Source: Oceanospirillaceae bacterium
GTDB lineage: Bacteria; Pseudomonadota; Gammaproteobacteria; Pseudomonadales; Balneatricaceae
Assembly: GCA_003523085.1 (NCBI GenBank)
Contig: DPHD01000034.1
Span: 1-20,465 of the forward strand
Length of the DNA stretch: 20,465 nucleotides
Direction of reading: 5' to 3'
The notes beneath the pieces were generated by a model. It searched no databases. It worked only from the letters and a program-made list of their open reading frames with translations, and was not told the origin of the DNA. Shown here one piece after another: positions 7,175 through 14,522 of the stretch. The position numbers and the translations under genes were made by a program. Position 1 is the first letter of the stretch. Each line of letters opens with the position of its first letter.

Positions 7175-10140
7175 GCGGATTTAGACATGGCGCAGGCCGT
7201 CTAGGCGATGCCCAACTCAACTTTACCTTTGATGGTAAACCCATGCTTGCACGCGCTGGCGACACGGTAGCTTCGGCTCTGTTAGCCAATGGCGTAGAAG
7301 TGGTTGGACGTAGTTTTAAATATCACCGCCCACGTGGTGTAACTTCAAGTGGCCCAGAAGAAGCAGGCGCATTGGTCACCATTGGCGCGGGTGGTAAAGC
7401 CGATCCTAATGCCCGTGCAACCATGGAGCCAGTGACCCAAGGTTTGGAAGTGTTTTCTCAAAACTGTTTCCCGTCACCTAAGTTCGACTTGATGTCTGTC
7501 AATGGTTTAGCCGGTGCCATCTTGCCTGGTTCGTTGTTCTCAGCGGGTTTCTACTACAAGACCTTTATGTGGCCAGCGGCCCTTTGGTACAAGTTTTACG
7601 AGCCCTCTATCCGTGCCGCTGCAGGTATGGGTGTGCCACCTAAGGTTGCTGACCCAGACATTTACGACCGCATTCAGATGTTCTGCGACGTGGCTGTTGT
7701 GGGTGGTGGTTCTGCGGGTTTAACGGCTGCCTTGAGCGCCTCGCAAAGTGGTTTGCGTGTGGTCATCTTTGATGAACATAACGACCTGGGTGGTCAGTTA
7801 CTTAACGAAGCAAACAACGACGTCAATGCCGACCTAGAACAATGGCGTGCAGACACCATTGCGGCTTTAACGGCGGCAGATAACGTGACTGTGTTAACAC
7901 GTGCTGTATGTTGGGGCCGGTTTGACGGCAACATGTTGGCAGCACACCAAAGTGTGGATGGCAAAGTACGTCAAAACTACATCAAGGTACAAGCTAAGAA
8001 GATTATCATTGCAGCCGGCGCCATTGAGCGTCCGCTGGTGTTTGGTAACAACGACAAGCCTAACGTCATGTTAGCCTCTGCGGCACGCCGTATGCTCAAC
8101 CACTATGGTACAGCCACGGGTAAGATGTTGGCTGTATTCACCAACAACGACAGTGCGTACCAAACTGCATTTGATTACTCAGATGCTGGCATTCAGGTTT
8201 CTGCCGTGGTGGATAGCCGCCAGTACCCAGGCCAAGCCTTGGTAGATGGCTGTAAGTCGCGTGGTATTACCTTGCATACACAAGCCGTAGTGACCGAAGC
8301 CAAAGGTTGGCAAGCGGTACGTAGCATTGAAATTGCAGACCTTGCGGCCAATGGTCAAAGTGTTCGCAATCGTCGTCGTGTTGCCTGTGATGTGCTGGCA
8401 CATTCAGGTGGTTGGACGCCGCAAGTTCAAATGGCTGCACACGGTGGTAAGCCACCGGTGTATGACAAGACCATTGCTGCCTTTGTCGTCGGCGACCAAG
8501 CTCCAGACACTTATTCTGTTGGTGCTGCTGAAGGCGAAAATGGTTTGTTAGCCGGTGTTGCTCAAGCATTAGAAGCCGCTAAGGCTGCCTGTGCTGAATT
8601 GGGTGGCACGGCAGGTTCTGTCACCGCACCACCACAAGATCGTGACGGCGCAACCAACATTGTGCCTTTATGGAGCGTGCCTGCTAAAGGTAAGCAGTTG
8701 GTTGATATCCAGCACGACGTGACTGCCGCCGACGTGGTTCAGTCCCACAGTGAAGGTTTTGTGTCGGTAGAACACCTTAAGCGCTACACCACACTCGGCA
8801 TGGCCAACGATCAAGGCCGTACTTCTAACGTTAACGCCTTGGCTATTATGGCCCAGTGTCGCGGAGTGAGCATTGCCGAAGCCGGAACTACACGTTTCCG
8901 TGCACCCATTGCCCCTGTGTCTATGGGTGGTTTTGCGGGCCGCGAAATTGGCAAGCACTTTAAGCCTGTTCGTCGTACACCGATGCAAGAATGGCATGAA
9001 GCAGCAGGCGCTGTATTCGTGCAAGCGGGTATGTACATGCGTCCACAGTATTACCCACAAGCGGGTGAGACTATTGATGATGCCTACGAGCGTGAAACCG
9101 CTCATGTACGTCAAAAAGTGGGCATCTGTGATGTTACTTCCTTAGGTAAAATCGAAATTGTTGGCCCAGACGCTGCCGAGTTCCTCGACCGTGTTTACAT
9201 CAACATGTTCAGCACCCTAAAAGTAGGCAAGGCGCGTTATGGCGTAATGTTACGTGAAGACGGTATCGTTTATGATGACGGCACCACCTCTCGTTTTGCT
9301 GAAGACCGCTTCTTTATGACCACCACTACGGCCAAAGCTGGCCCAGTGATGGCCTACTTGGAGCGCTGTTTAGAGATTGATTGGCCAGAACTAAAAGTAC
9401 GTGTGAGCTCTGTGAGTGAACGTTGGGGTGCCATGGCCGTTGCCGGTCCTGATTCACGTGCAACGCTAACGGCGGCTTTCCCATCGGTAGACTTCAGCAA
9501 CGAAGCTTTCCCATTCATGGGTGTGGTTCATGCCGAGCATAACGGTGCACAGATGGTTATCTTGCGTATCAGTTTCTCTGGCGAAATGGCTTATGAAGTG
9601 TATGCAACTTCTGAGCATGCAACAGACATTTGGCAAACCGTTGTTGATGCGGGTCAGGCTTACGATATCGTGCCTTACGGTTTGGAAACTCTTGGTGCAT
9701 TGCGTATTGAGAAAGGCCACGTAACCGGTGCAGAGCTAGACGGTCGTGTGACCTTAGGCGATGTACACATGGACGGTATGGCTTCTAAGAAGAAGTGGTT
9801 TGTAGGTAAGAACTTAAAAGAGCGTGAAGGTATGGTACACCCAGACCGTCCGCAGTTGGTTGGTTTGAAGTCGGTTGATCCGCGCACACCCATCTCTACG
9901 GGTTCTATCTTAGTGACTGAAGCTAACGCTACGGCCGGTGCGGATAAGCAAGGTTGGGTCAGTTCTATGACCTATAGCCCTGAACTTGGTAACTTTATTG
10001 CCTTAGGTTTCCTACGCGGTGGTAAAGATCGTATTGGTGAGCGCATTTATGCCGCTTACCCGGTAAAAGGTATAAATGTTGAAGTGGAAGTTGTAAGCAA
10101 CCACTTTGTTGATCCAACTAACGATAGGGTGAAAGGCTAA
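7171..10140 (+). CDS. soxA: Sarcosine oxidase alpha subunit
   Basis: SoxA is the large subunit. In characterised enzymes it binds NAD+ and a folate near the methylene-transfer site. The 989 residues begin with a ferredoxin-fold domain (about 10-100, GRSFKYHRPRGV at 46-57) that lacks the usual 2Fe-2S cysteine pattern, as in known SoxA. A Rossmann domain follows from about 172 (VAVVGGGSAGLTAAL, GGGSAG at 178-183). The C-terminal ~380 residues are a GcvT-like folate-binding aminomethyltransferase domain containing VPYGLETLGALRIEKGH and MASKKKWFVGK. GGAGG at 7159-7163 supports the ATG at 7171. The stop TAA shares its last base with the soxG start. No glyA, purU or folD gene, often linked to sox operons, is present nearby. 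Confidence 0.97.
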   Translation: MSGFRHGAGRLGDAQLNFTFDGKPMLARAGDTVASALLANGVEVVGRSFKYHRPRGVTSSGPEEAGALVTIGAGGKADPNARATMEPVTQGLEVFSQNCFPSPKFDLMSVNGLAGAILPGSLFSAGFYYKTFMWPAALWYKFYEPSIRAAAGMGVPPKVADPDIYDRIQMFCDVAVVGGGSAGLTAALSASQSGLRVVIFDEHNDLGGQLLNEANNDVNADLEQWRADTIAALTAADNVTVLTRAVCWGRFDGNMLAAHQSVDGKVRQNYIKVQAKKIIIAAGAIERPLVFGNNDKPNVMLASAARRMLNHYGTATGKMLAVFTNNDSAYQTAFDYSDAGIQVSAVVDSRQYPGQALVDGCKSRGITLHTQAVVTEAKGWQAVRSIEIADLAANGQSVRNRRRVACDVLAHSGGWTPQVQMAAHGGKPPVYDKTIAAFVVGDQAPDTYSVGAAEGENGLLAGVAQALEAAKAACAELGGTAGSVTAPPQDRDGATNIVPLWSVPAKGKQLVDIQHDVTAADVVQSHSEGFVSVEHLKRYTTLGMANDQGRTSNVNALAIMAQCRGVSIAEAGTTRFRAPIAPVSMGGFAGREIGKHFKPVRRTPMQEWHEAAGAVFVQAGMYMRPQYYPQAGETIDDAYERETAHVRQKVGICDVTSLGKIEIVGPDAAEFLDRVYINMFSTLKVGKARYGVMLREDGIVYDDGTTSRFAEDRFFMTTTTAKAGPVMAYLERCLEIDWPELKVRVSSVSERWGAMAVAGPDSRATLTAAFPSVDFSNEAFPFMGVVHAEHNGAQMVILRISFSGEMAYEVYATSEHATDIWQTVVDAGQAYDIVPYGLETLGALRIEKGHVTGAELDGRVTLGDVHMDGMASKKKWFVGKNLKEREGMVHPDRPQLVGLKSVDPRTPISTGSILVTEANATAGADKQGWVSSMTYSPELGNFIALGFLRGGKDRIGERIYAAYPVKGINVEVEVVSNHFVDPTNDRVKG

Positions 10141-10664
10141 TGGCTGGTGCATTAAACGGGCATTTTGAAATGCCACAAACTTTCGCTGCAGTCAGCATCG
10201 ATCTCACTGCCACAAATATGTGGCAGCTCGAAGGCTGCGAAAACGTAGACGCAAAAGTAGCTACTATTGCTGGCATGGCTGTGCCGGCACAAGGTCAAGT
10301 GACGGTGCAGGGCGATGAGCGTTTAGTATGGGGCGGTCGTGACCGCTACTATCTCACTACCGCGCGCACAGACCTAACCGATGGCGATGGCGTTTACGCT
10401 ACGGATCAAACCTATGGTAAAACCCAACTATTGATTACTGGTGAAGACGCCCGTGCCCTATTGGCCCGTGGTTTACCACTGGATATCAGTGAAGGTCAGT
10501 TTGCTATTGGCGAAGTTCAGCACAGCCACATTAACCACATAGGTGTAAGCGTCATTCGCAACGCCGATGTCAGTGGCCAACCACAGTTTGAAGTATGGGT
10601 GATGCGCGGTTTCGCCAAATCCCTTACGGAATTCTTGGTACATTCGGCAGAGACGTTACGTTAG
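10140..10664 (+). CDS. soxG: Sarcosine oxidase gamma subunit
   Basis: SoxG completes the alpha-beta-gamma-delta complex. The 174-residue length fits the family, and the C-terminal segment FEVWVMRGFAKSLTEFL is characteristic, as is a fold related to GcvT-type domains. The start overlaps the soxA stop (TAATG), so it is translated from the same mRNA. Gamma subunits are the least conserved Sox proteins, so identification rests on these motifs plus position. The last base of its stop codon (10662-10664) is also the first base of a palindromic repeat array, and a strong terminator follows at 10846-10881, closing the operon. Confidence 0.94.
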   Translation: MAGALNGHFEMPQTFAAVSIDLTATNMWQLEGCENVDAKVATIAGMAVPAQGQVTVQGDERLVWGGRDRYYLTTARTDLTDGDGVYATDQTYGKTQLLITGEDARALLARGLPLDISEGQFAIGEVQHSHINHIGVSVIRNADVSGQPQFEVWVMRGFAKSLTEFLVHSAETLR

Positions 10665-10836
10665 TCATCCTGACGCAACTGCTCGTCATCCTTACGCGAC
10701 TGCTCGTCATCCTGACGCAGGTCAGGATCTCTAGATTCCGGCCTACGCCGGAATGACGAGGGAGCCTGCGCCGGAATGACACTTGAAACGTCATCCTGAC
10801 GCAACTGCTCGTCATCCTGACGAAGGTCAGGATATC
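10664..10836. repeat. Palindromic repeat array with 21-bp partial tandem copies
   Basis: Three copies begin at 10664, 10685 and 10706, spaced exactly 21 bp, each opening GTCATCCTGACG or a one-base variant. The third is a full hairpin (CCTGAC/GTCAGG) followed by an inverted CCGGCCTACGCCGG element ending ATGAC near 10758. A second GCGCCGGAATGAC half ends near 10780. Another 21-bp partial copy starts at 10790, followed by a full hairpin at 10811-10836. The partial copies keep only one arm of the palindrome plus CAACTGCTC. No coding potential is seen between soxG and the aminotransferase. Confidence 0.85.
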
Positions 10837-10845
10837 AAACGCAAT

Positions 10846-10881
10846 AAAGGCCCGTAATAGCGACTATTGCTGGCCTTTTTT
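10846..10881 (+). terminator. Rho-independent terminator of the sox operon
   Basis: AAAGGCC (10846-10852) pairs with GGCCTTT (10872-10878). After one mismatch, GTAATAG pairs with CTATTGC (one G-U) around the loop CGA. A run of T residues follows. It ends about 20 bp before the aminotransferase start region, so that gene needs its own promoter or read-through. Confidence 0.85.
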
Positions 10882-10902
10882 TATTTACGGAGCTTGGTTT
10901 TC

Positions 10903-12072
10903 ATGCCAAGATTCGACTACCAACCAATATTATCAGGAGGCCCCATGGCTGGCTTATTACCCAATGTAGATCCCGACGGATTGTTAGAGTATTCAGTGGT
11001 TTACACCGACCGTGCCCTAAACCATATGTCCCAGTCTTTCCAAGGCGACATGCGTTATATTTCTAACACCTTAAAGAGCGTTTACGCTGCCGAGCAAGTG
11101 GCTATTGTGCCAGGTTCTGGCACCTTCGGAATGGAAGCTGTGGCCCGCCAATTTGCCACCGGCAAAAAGACCTTAGTGATTCGCAACGGTTTCTTTAGCT
11201 TCCGTTGGACCCAAATTTTAGAAATGGGCAGCATCGCCGCCAGTTCTACTGTGCTTAAGGCGCGTCAAGCGCAATCGGGCGACACCGAAGCCTTTGCTCC
11301 AGCTCCTATCGAAGAAGTATTAGCGACCATCGCTAGCGAAAAGCCAGACGTCGTTTTTGCACCCCATGTAGAAACTTCCTCAGGCATGATTTTGCCAAAT
11401 GACTACATCAAAGCCGTCACCGACGCAGTTCACGCCGTGGGCGGTATATTCGTACTCGACTGTATTGCTTCTGGTTGCCTATGGGTAGACATGAAAGCCA
11501 TGGGCGTAGACGTGTTAGTCAGCGCGCCTCAGAAGGGTTGGAGTGGTTCACCTTGTTGTGGGTTAGTGATGATGGGCGAGCAGGGCGTAGCCGCTTTAGA
11601 AGCCTCTACCAGCACTAGCTTTGCCTGCGACCTTAAAAAATGGCGAGACATCATGGCGGCCTACGAAAACGGCGGCCATGCATACCATGCTACTATGCCT
11701 ACGGACTCCATTGCAGGTTTTGCCAACGTCATGCGCGAAACCGAAGACTATGGTTTTGACAAGGTAAAAGCAGAGCAGCAAGAACTAGGCGACGCCGTAC
11801 GTGCATTGCTAACCTCTAAAGGTATTAAGAGCGTAGCGGCAGAAGGTTTTGGCGCACCAGGCGTAGTGGTTAGCTACACCTCTGACGCTAATATCCAAAA
11901 CGGCAGCAAGTTTGCCGCCCTAGGTATGCAAATCGCCGCTGGCGTACCACTCGTGTGCGACGAGCCAGAAGGCTTCCGTACCTTCCGTTTAGGCTTGTTT
12001 GGTTTGGACAAACTGCATAATGTAGAACGCTCTGTGGCTTCTTTGGATGCCGCTTTGGATCAAGTGCTTTAA
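10903..12072 (+). CDS. Class V (fold type I) PLP-dependent aminotransferase
   Basis: This is a class V aminotransferase, the superfamily of serine-glyoxylate and alanine-glyoxylate aminotransferases. From ATG 10903 it has 389 residues. PLP features are GSGTFGMEA at 71-79, the Asp of FVLDCIASG at 186 (pyridine nitrogen contact) and K211 in SAPQKGWSG, the likely Schiff-base lysine. Where serine-glyoxylate enzymes usually read HNETSTG, this one reads HVETSSG, so the substrate is uncertain. Two starts are plausible: 10903 (GGAG 10 bases upstream, giving MPRFDYQPILSGG) and 10945 (AGGAGG at 10935-10940 only 4 bases upstream, giving MAGLLPNVDPDG). I preferred 10903 because the extra residues look protein-like. 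Its position after soxBDAG suggests a role with glycine, glyoxylate, serine or alanine, but that is inference. Confidence 0.88.
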   Translation: MPRFDYQPILSGGPMAGLLPNVDPDGLLEYSVVYTDRALNHMSQSFQGDMRYISNTLKSVYAAEQVAIVPGSGTFGMEAVARQFATGKKTLVIRNGFFSFRWTQILEMGSIAASSTVLKARQAQSGDTEAFAPAPIEEVLATIASEKPDVVFAPHVETSSGMILPNDYIKAVTDAVHAVGGIFVLDCIASGCLWVDMKAMGVDVLVSAPQKGWSGSPCCGLVMMGEQGVAALEASTSTSFACDLKKWRDIMAAYENGGHAYHATMPTDSIAGFANVMRETEDYGFDKVKAEQQELGDAVRALLTSKGIKSVAAEGFGAPGVVVSYTSDANIQNGSKFAALGMQIAAGVPLVCDEPEGFRTFRLGLFGLDKLHNVERSVASLDAALDQVL

Positions 12073-12079
12073 TCGCAAA

Positions 12080-12138
12080 GATCCTGAATCAAGCATAGGA
12101 TGACGGAGAACGTCATTCCGGACTTGATCCGGAATCTC
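12080..12138. repeat. Pair of palindromic intergenic repeats
   Basis: GATCCTGAATCAAG with a decayed right arm ending GGATGACG (12080-12105) is followed by a CATTCCGGACTTGATCCGGAATC element (12113-12136, arms ATTCCGGA and TCCGGAAT). Their outer ATGAC/GTCAT ends face each other. The cluster starts 8 bp after the aminotransferase stop and directly precedes its terminator. Confidence 0.75.
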
Positions 12139-12139
12139 T

Positions 12140-12165
12140 AAAAAGCCCGCATTAGCGGGCTTTTT
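12140..12165. terminator. Rho-independent terminator, likely bidirectional
   Basis: A perfect 11-bp stem AAAAAGCCCGC (12140-12150) with GCGGGCTTTTT (12155-12165) closes the loop ATTA. The flanking A and T tracts would allow termination both of the plus-strand aminotransferase and of the minus-strand antitoxin-like gene, whose stop codon overlaps it. Confidence 0.9.
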
Positions 12166-12487
12166 AGTTTATTGAGACTTGTGTTATAGCTGCCGTTCCA
12201 TGTGATGACGGCGAAGATGCAATGCCTTGTGCTCGCTCAAACTCTGTTGTGAAATCAGCTATTGGTCGCGCATCTTCTGTTAATGCTTGCTTTAAACTTT
12301 GTATGGTTTGGGCGTAGTCCGCTAATGCCGCCATTTTTTCGTATGATTCGGCATCCTGAATAACAATAGAGGCCTTGCCGTTTACGGTGAGGATTTCTGG
12401 ACGCTTGCTTAGGGAGAGCCTTTTAATATGCTCAGCTGGTTTGCGACTAAACTCAGTCACAGTATAAATGTCAGAACTTTGAAACAT
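12164..12487 (-). CDS. Phd/YefM-family antitoxin-like protein, no partner toxin
   Basis: The N-terminal half resembles Phd/YefM antitoxins: a short DNA-binding region (YTVTEFSRKPAEHIKRL at 8-24) followed by the family pattern PEILTVNGKASIVIQDAESYEKM (30-52). These proteins normally bind their own promoter and neutralise a RelE/ParE- or Doc-type toxin encoded beside them. The 107-residue length is slightly long; the last 20 residues are Ser/Thr/Ala-rich and look unstructured. No toxin is present: the gene runs straight into a terminator on one side and has 183 bp of repeat-rich DNA on the other. It is therefore an orphan antitoxin or a repurposed repressor. A small palindrome at 12501-12520 just upstream may be its operator. 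Confidence 0.8.
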   Translation of the reverse strand: MFQSSDIYTVTEFSRKPAEHIKRLSLSKRPEILTVNGKASIVIQDAESYEKMAALADYAQTIQSLKQALTEDARPIADFTTEFERAQGIASSPSSHGTAAITQVSIN

Positions 12488-12500
12488 ATTTCGAGCCTAA

Positions 12501-12520
12501 AAGCAGGTTATTACCTGTTT
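12501..12520. promoter_or_regulatory. Candidate operator of the Phd-like gene
   Basis: AAGCAGGT (12501-12508) and ACCTGTTT (12513-12520) form an inverted repeat around TATT, with one G-T mismatch. It ends 14 bp before the minus-strand start codon at 12487, where antitoxins of this family usually bind to repress their own promoter. No convincing -10/-35 pair was found. Confidence 0.45.
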
Positions 12521-12564
12521 ACGCTCCTTGAGATCAATAAGCAACGGTTGTTTGTGTTCACGTC

Positions 12565-12665
12565 GTCGTTCTGGACTTGATCCGGAACCTCAGCCAGTTT
12601 GCAGGGATCCTGAATCAAGTTCAGGATGACGTTTGGCAGGGATCCTGAATCAAGTTCAGGAAGAC
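12565..12665. repeat. Three palindromic intergenic repeats, two in tandem
   Basis: A decayed TTCTGGACTTGATCCGGAACCTC element (about 12568-12590) is followed by two near-identical copies of GCAGG plus a hairpin with arms TCCTGAA and TTCAGGA (hairpins from 12606 and 12641, period 35 bp). The first ends GGATGAC, the second GGAAGAC. The array ends 5 bp before the stop codon of the minus-strand flavodoxin-like gene. Together with the operator at 12501-12520 it accounts for the gap between the two minus-strand genes. Confidence 0.8.
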
Positions 12666-12670
12666 AATAA

Positions 12671-13135
12671 CTAAAACATGCCTAACTCTAAACCAGCTGC
12701 CATATATTGGCCTAGCTCAAAACACTGGTCGTTAAAACTGTCTTGCCAGTCTCCTTTACACACCAACACCGGTTGAACTAAGGTCCAATGTAACCCCGTA
12801 CAAATAGACTCCACGGCTCGGTGGGTGCCGGTGCCATCTAATCCTGCGCGAATCACTAAGGCGTAAGCTAGGCCCTGTTTTAGATCCAACACGGGGTAAT
12901 ATACACGGTCAAACCAATCTTTGGTGGCTCCAGCCATATATCCAAGATTTTCTGTCGTGATAATGATTACTGCGTCTGCAGCCAACAGCTGTTCTGGCTG
13001 GCACGCCAGAGGTGCAACTACAGATACTAAAACCTTGTCGGCTTCTGCGGCCACGGTGCCAGCCACACAGGCAGCCACTAATGATTGCGTGTTGGGGGAC
13101 GGCTGGTGGGCAACGATGAGTAAATTTTTCTGCAT
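12671..13135 (-). CDS. Flavodoxin-like / NAD(P)H-dependent FMN reductase family protein
   Basis: The 154-residue protein has a flavodoxin-like fold. The first strand and phosphate loop are NLLIVAHQPSPNTQSL (4-19), where flavodoxins and FMN reductases bind the FMN phosphate. A second flavin-loop candidate is TTENLGYMAGATKDWFDRVYYP (about 60-81), which resembles the TPEYNGS/TP-Y-G loops of FMN reductases. No signal peptide or membrane segment is seen, so it is probably a cytoplasmic flavin reductase or quinone reductase-like enzyme. The substrate is not evident. It is divergently placed from the YCII-like gene at 13223. Confidence 0.75.
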   Translation of the reverse strand: MQKNLLIVAHQPSPNTQSLVAACVAGTVAAEADKVLVSVVAPLACQPEQLLAADAVIIITTENLGYMAGATKDWFDRVYYPVLDLKQGLAYALVIRAGLDGTGTHRAVESICTGLHWTLVQPVLVCKGDWQDSFNDQCFELGQYMAAGLELGMF

Positions 13136-13222
13136 TGGGCCAGTGTAGCATCCCTCGATATACAGTTAACATGGCTATCTGCTAGACTCATCTGAATTTC
13201 CATTTATAGAGAGTTTAGAAGC

Positions 13223-13540
13223 ATGGCGCAATTTATCATTACCTATTTAGGCGGCAATCAGCCCGCAACACCAGAAGAGGGCCGCGCTCACTTTGCTCAA
13301 TACATGCAGTGGGTTAAGGCGTTGGGAGATACCGTTGTGAGTGCAATGAATCCGTTAAAAGATACCCATCAAGTGTCCCCAGATGGCAAGGTTGCTACCA
13401 ATACGGGCACCAAAATGTCTGGCTTCACCATCATTGAGGTAGACTCCATTGAAGCTGCGGTAAAGATCACCAAAGCCTGTCCGTTCCTAGATATCGGCGG
13501 CACCTTAGAAGTGTCTGAACTGGTACAAATGCCGGATTAA
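13223..13540 (+). CDS. YCII-related (YciI/DGPF-like) protein
   Basis: The 105-residue protein matches the YCII-related family of small ferredoxin-like fold proteins: MAQFIITYLGG at the start, an HFAQYMQWVKALGD helix (24-37), GFTIIEVDSIEAAVKITKACPFLDIGG (67-93) and a closing LEVSELVQMP strand. Members are mostly uncharacterised; some have lyase-like or dehydrochlorinase activity. GAGAGT lies about 8 bases upstream of the ATG. It begins a run of three or four small same-strand genes that includes another small single-domain enzyme (VOC). Confidence 0.82.
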   Translation: MAQFIITYLGGNQPATPEEGRAHFAQYMQWVKALGDTVVSAMNPLKDTHQVSPDGKVATNTGTKMSGFTIIEVDSIEAAVKITKACPFLDIGGTLEVSELVQMPD

Positions 13541-13563
13541 CCCGGGTCCTAAAGGCGAACTAC

Positions 13564-13797
13564 ATGGTCTTAATACATCTAGCAGAACCAGACAAAGATA
13601 CCCGCTATTACCTTAAAATTGACTTAGCCACCGCTAAGGTTATTGAACTGGGTATGGGTAATCGTCATGAATTACTCAAACAGAGCAAAGCCGAAAACGT
13701 AACCCGAGAGCAGGGCTGGCACCGTGTGCTGATTTCTCTTGGGCAATACAACCATTTGCGCGCCAGCACTCTGGTAGATCCTGGTGCTGATGCATAG
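13564..13797 (+). CDS. Small hypothetical protein
   Basis: I do not recognise this 77-residue protein. It is soluble, with no membrane segment, signal peptide or cysteine. It starts with ATG 23 bp after the YCII-like gene and has AAAGGCG about 7 bases upstream. The alternating pattern DTRYYLKIDLATAKVIELG suggests a beta-hairpin. The C-terminus ends PGADA. A shorter ORF (13790-13864) overlaps its last bases. Position in an apparent small operon and a plausible ribosome site are the main reasons to call it real. Confidence 0.55.
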   Translation: MVLIHLAEPDKDTRYYLKIDLATAKVIELGMGNRHELLKQSKAENVTREQGWHRVLISLGQYNHLRASTLVDPGADA

Positions 13798-13864
13798 CCA
13801 GATCAAAGGTAACGTAAAAATCCGCGACCCGGAATTGTGCCGTTTGTTTGCAAACCAACCTTAG
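13790..13864 (+). CDS. Possible 24-residue small ORF
   Basis: An ATG at 13790 overlaps the end of the preceding gene (ATGCATAG) and opens a 24-residue frame that contains KIRDPELCRLFANQP and stops at TAG 13862-13864. It could be a translationally coupled small protein or the frameshifted tail of the upstream gene. There is no separate ribosome site. Without homologues it cannot be told from chance. Confidence 0.2.
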   Translation: MHSQIKGNVKIRDPELCRLFANQP

Positions 13865-13900
13865 TAACCAACCACCTCAAAATAAAGACTGGAGACGCTT

Positions 13901-14254
13901 GTGCCAACAGCAGAAAAACTCAATTACGTAGAATACCCAGCACGAGACTTAGTGGCCACCAAGGCATTTTTCGCGCACGCCTTTAACTGGGTATTTGAAG
14001 ACTATGGCCCGGATTACTGCGCCTTTTCTAACCAAGGTTTAGATGGTGGCTTTTATACGTCTGATGTTTGTTCTACAGCAAAAGAGGGTGGGGCGCTGTT
14101 GGTGCTTTTGAGCGAAGACTTAGAGGCGACGCAAGCGAAGGTAGAAGCCGCAGGCGGCACTGTTGTGCGAGCGATTTTCGATTTTCCAGGCGGCAGGCGT
14201 TTTCACTTCACCGAACCTAGTGGTAATGAATTGGCGGTATGGTCAAAAATTTAG
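13901..14254 (+). CDS. VOC-superfamily (glyoxalase-like) protein
   Basis: The 117-residue protein has one vicinal-oxygen-chelate unit pair: EYPARDLVATKAFFAHAFNWVFEDYG (11-36) in the first beta-alpha-beta module and LSEDLEATQAKVEAAGGTVVRAIFDFPGGRRFHFTEPSGNELAVWS (about 70-115) in the second. This is the layout of glyoxalase/bleomycin-resistance/dioxygenase proteins. Potential metal ligands include E11, H103 and E112 (approximate numbers). Substrate cannot be told. The start is GTG 13901, with GGAG at 13891-13894 six bases upstream. No promoter is evident, so it may be read with the upstream small genes. Confidence 0.85.
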   Translation: MPTAEKLNYVEYPARDLVATKAFFAHAFNWVFEDYGPDYCAFSNQGLDGGFYTSDVCSTAKEGGALLVLLSEDLEATQAKVEAAGGTVVRAIFDFPGGRRFHFTEPSGNELAVWSKI

Positions 14255-14297
14255 TTTTGAGCATTAATAGTTGTGTGCCGGCGGTTAAGTAGCTTAG

Positions 14298-14492
14298 TGC
14301 ACTGCAAAACAAGTGGTCGAACATGCCGTCACGCAACGCATTGTTCACACCCTTTATATTGTTAATTCCGTTGCAGAAGCGGCTTCGCTAGTGGGCACGG
14401 CTACCCGTCAACTCCAAAGGGTGATACACCAAGCAGCGGGGTTTTTCGCTGGATCATGCAAAGGTCTGGGTGAATATTTGAACTACACTTGA
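14298..14492 (+). pseudogene. Probable remnant of an AraC-family regulator
   Basis: The plus-strand frame from 14298 (after a TAG at 14295) to TGA at 14490 contains SVAEAASLVGTATRQLQRVI followed by HQAAGF. This fits the first helix-turn-helix of AraC regulators (vaeLA..lG.S.RqLqR.f....G). Neither the N-terminal sensor domain nor the second helix-turn-helix is present, and no start codon or ribosome site is evident. A one-base shift at the T-run near 14440 would change GFFAG to GFSLD, closer to the family's GFSP, so a frameshift is possible. It is too short to be sure. It fills the otherwise empty gap between the VOC and XRE genes. Confidence 0.4.
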
Positions 14493-14504
14493 AATATTAT
14501 ATTT
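14492..14504. promoter_or_regulatory. Palindrome upstream of the XRE gene
   Basis: AAATAT-T-ATATTT is a perfect inverted repeat around one base, 18 bp before the ATG of the helix-turn-helix gene. It overlaps a possible -10 box (TATATT at 14498-14503). This is where HigA-type antitoxins repress themselves, but AT-rich palindromes are common by chance. Confidence 0.35.
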
Positions 14505-14522
14505 GCTAAAAGGTGGCACAAT

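Noticed and set aside
8668..9114. 148-residue minus-strand frame inside soxA
   Set aside because: It is wholly contained in a well-supported conserved gene, and its composition follows from the antisense of that gene.
12565..12665. CRISPR array
   Set aside because: The repeats are palindromic, few, separated by about 10 bp rather than 30-40 bp unique spacers, and there are no cas genes.
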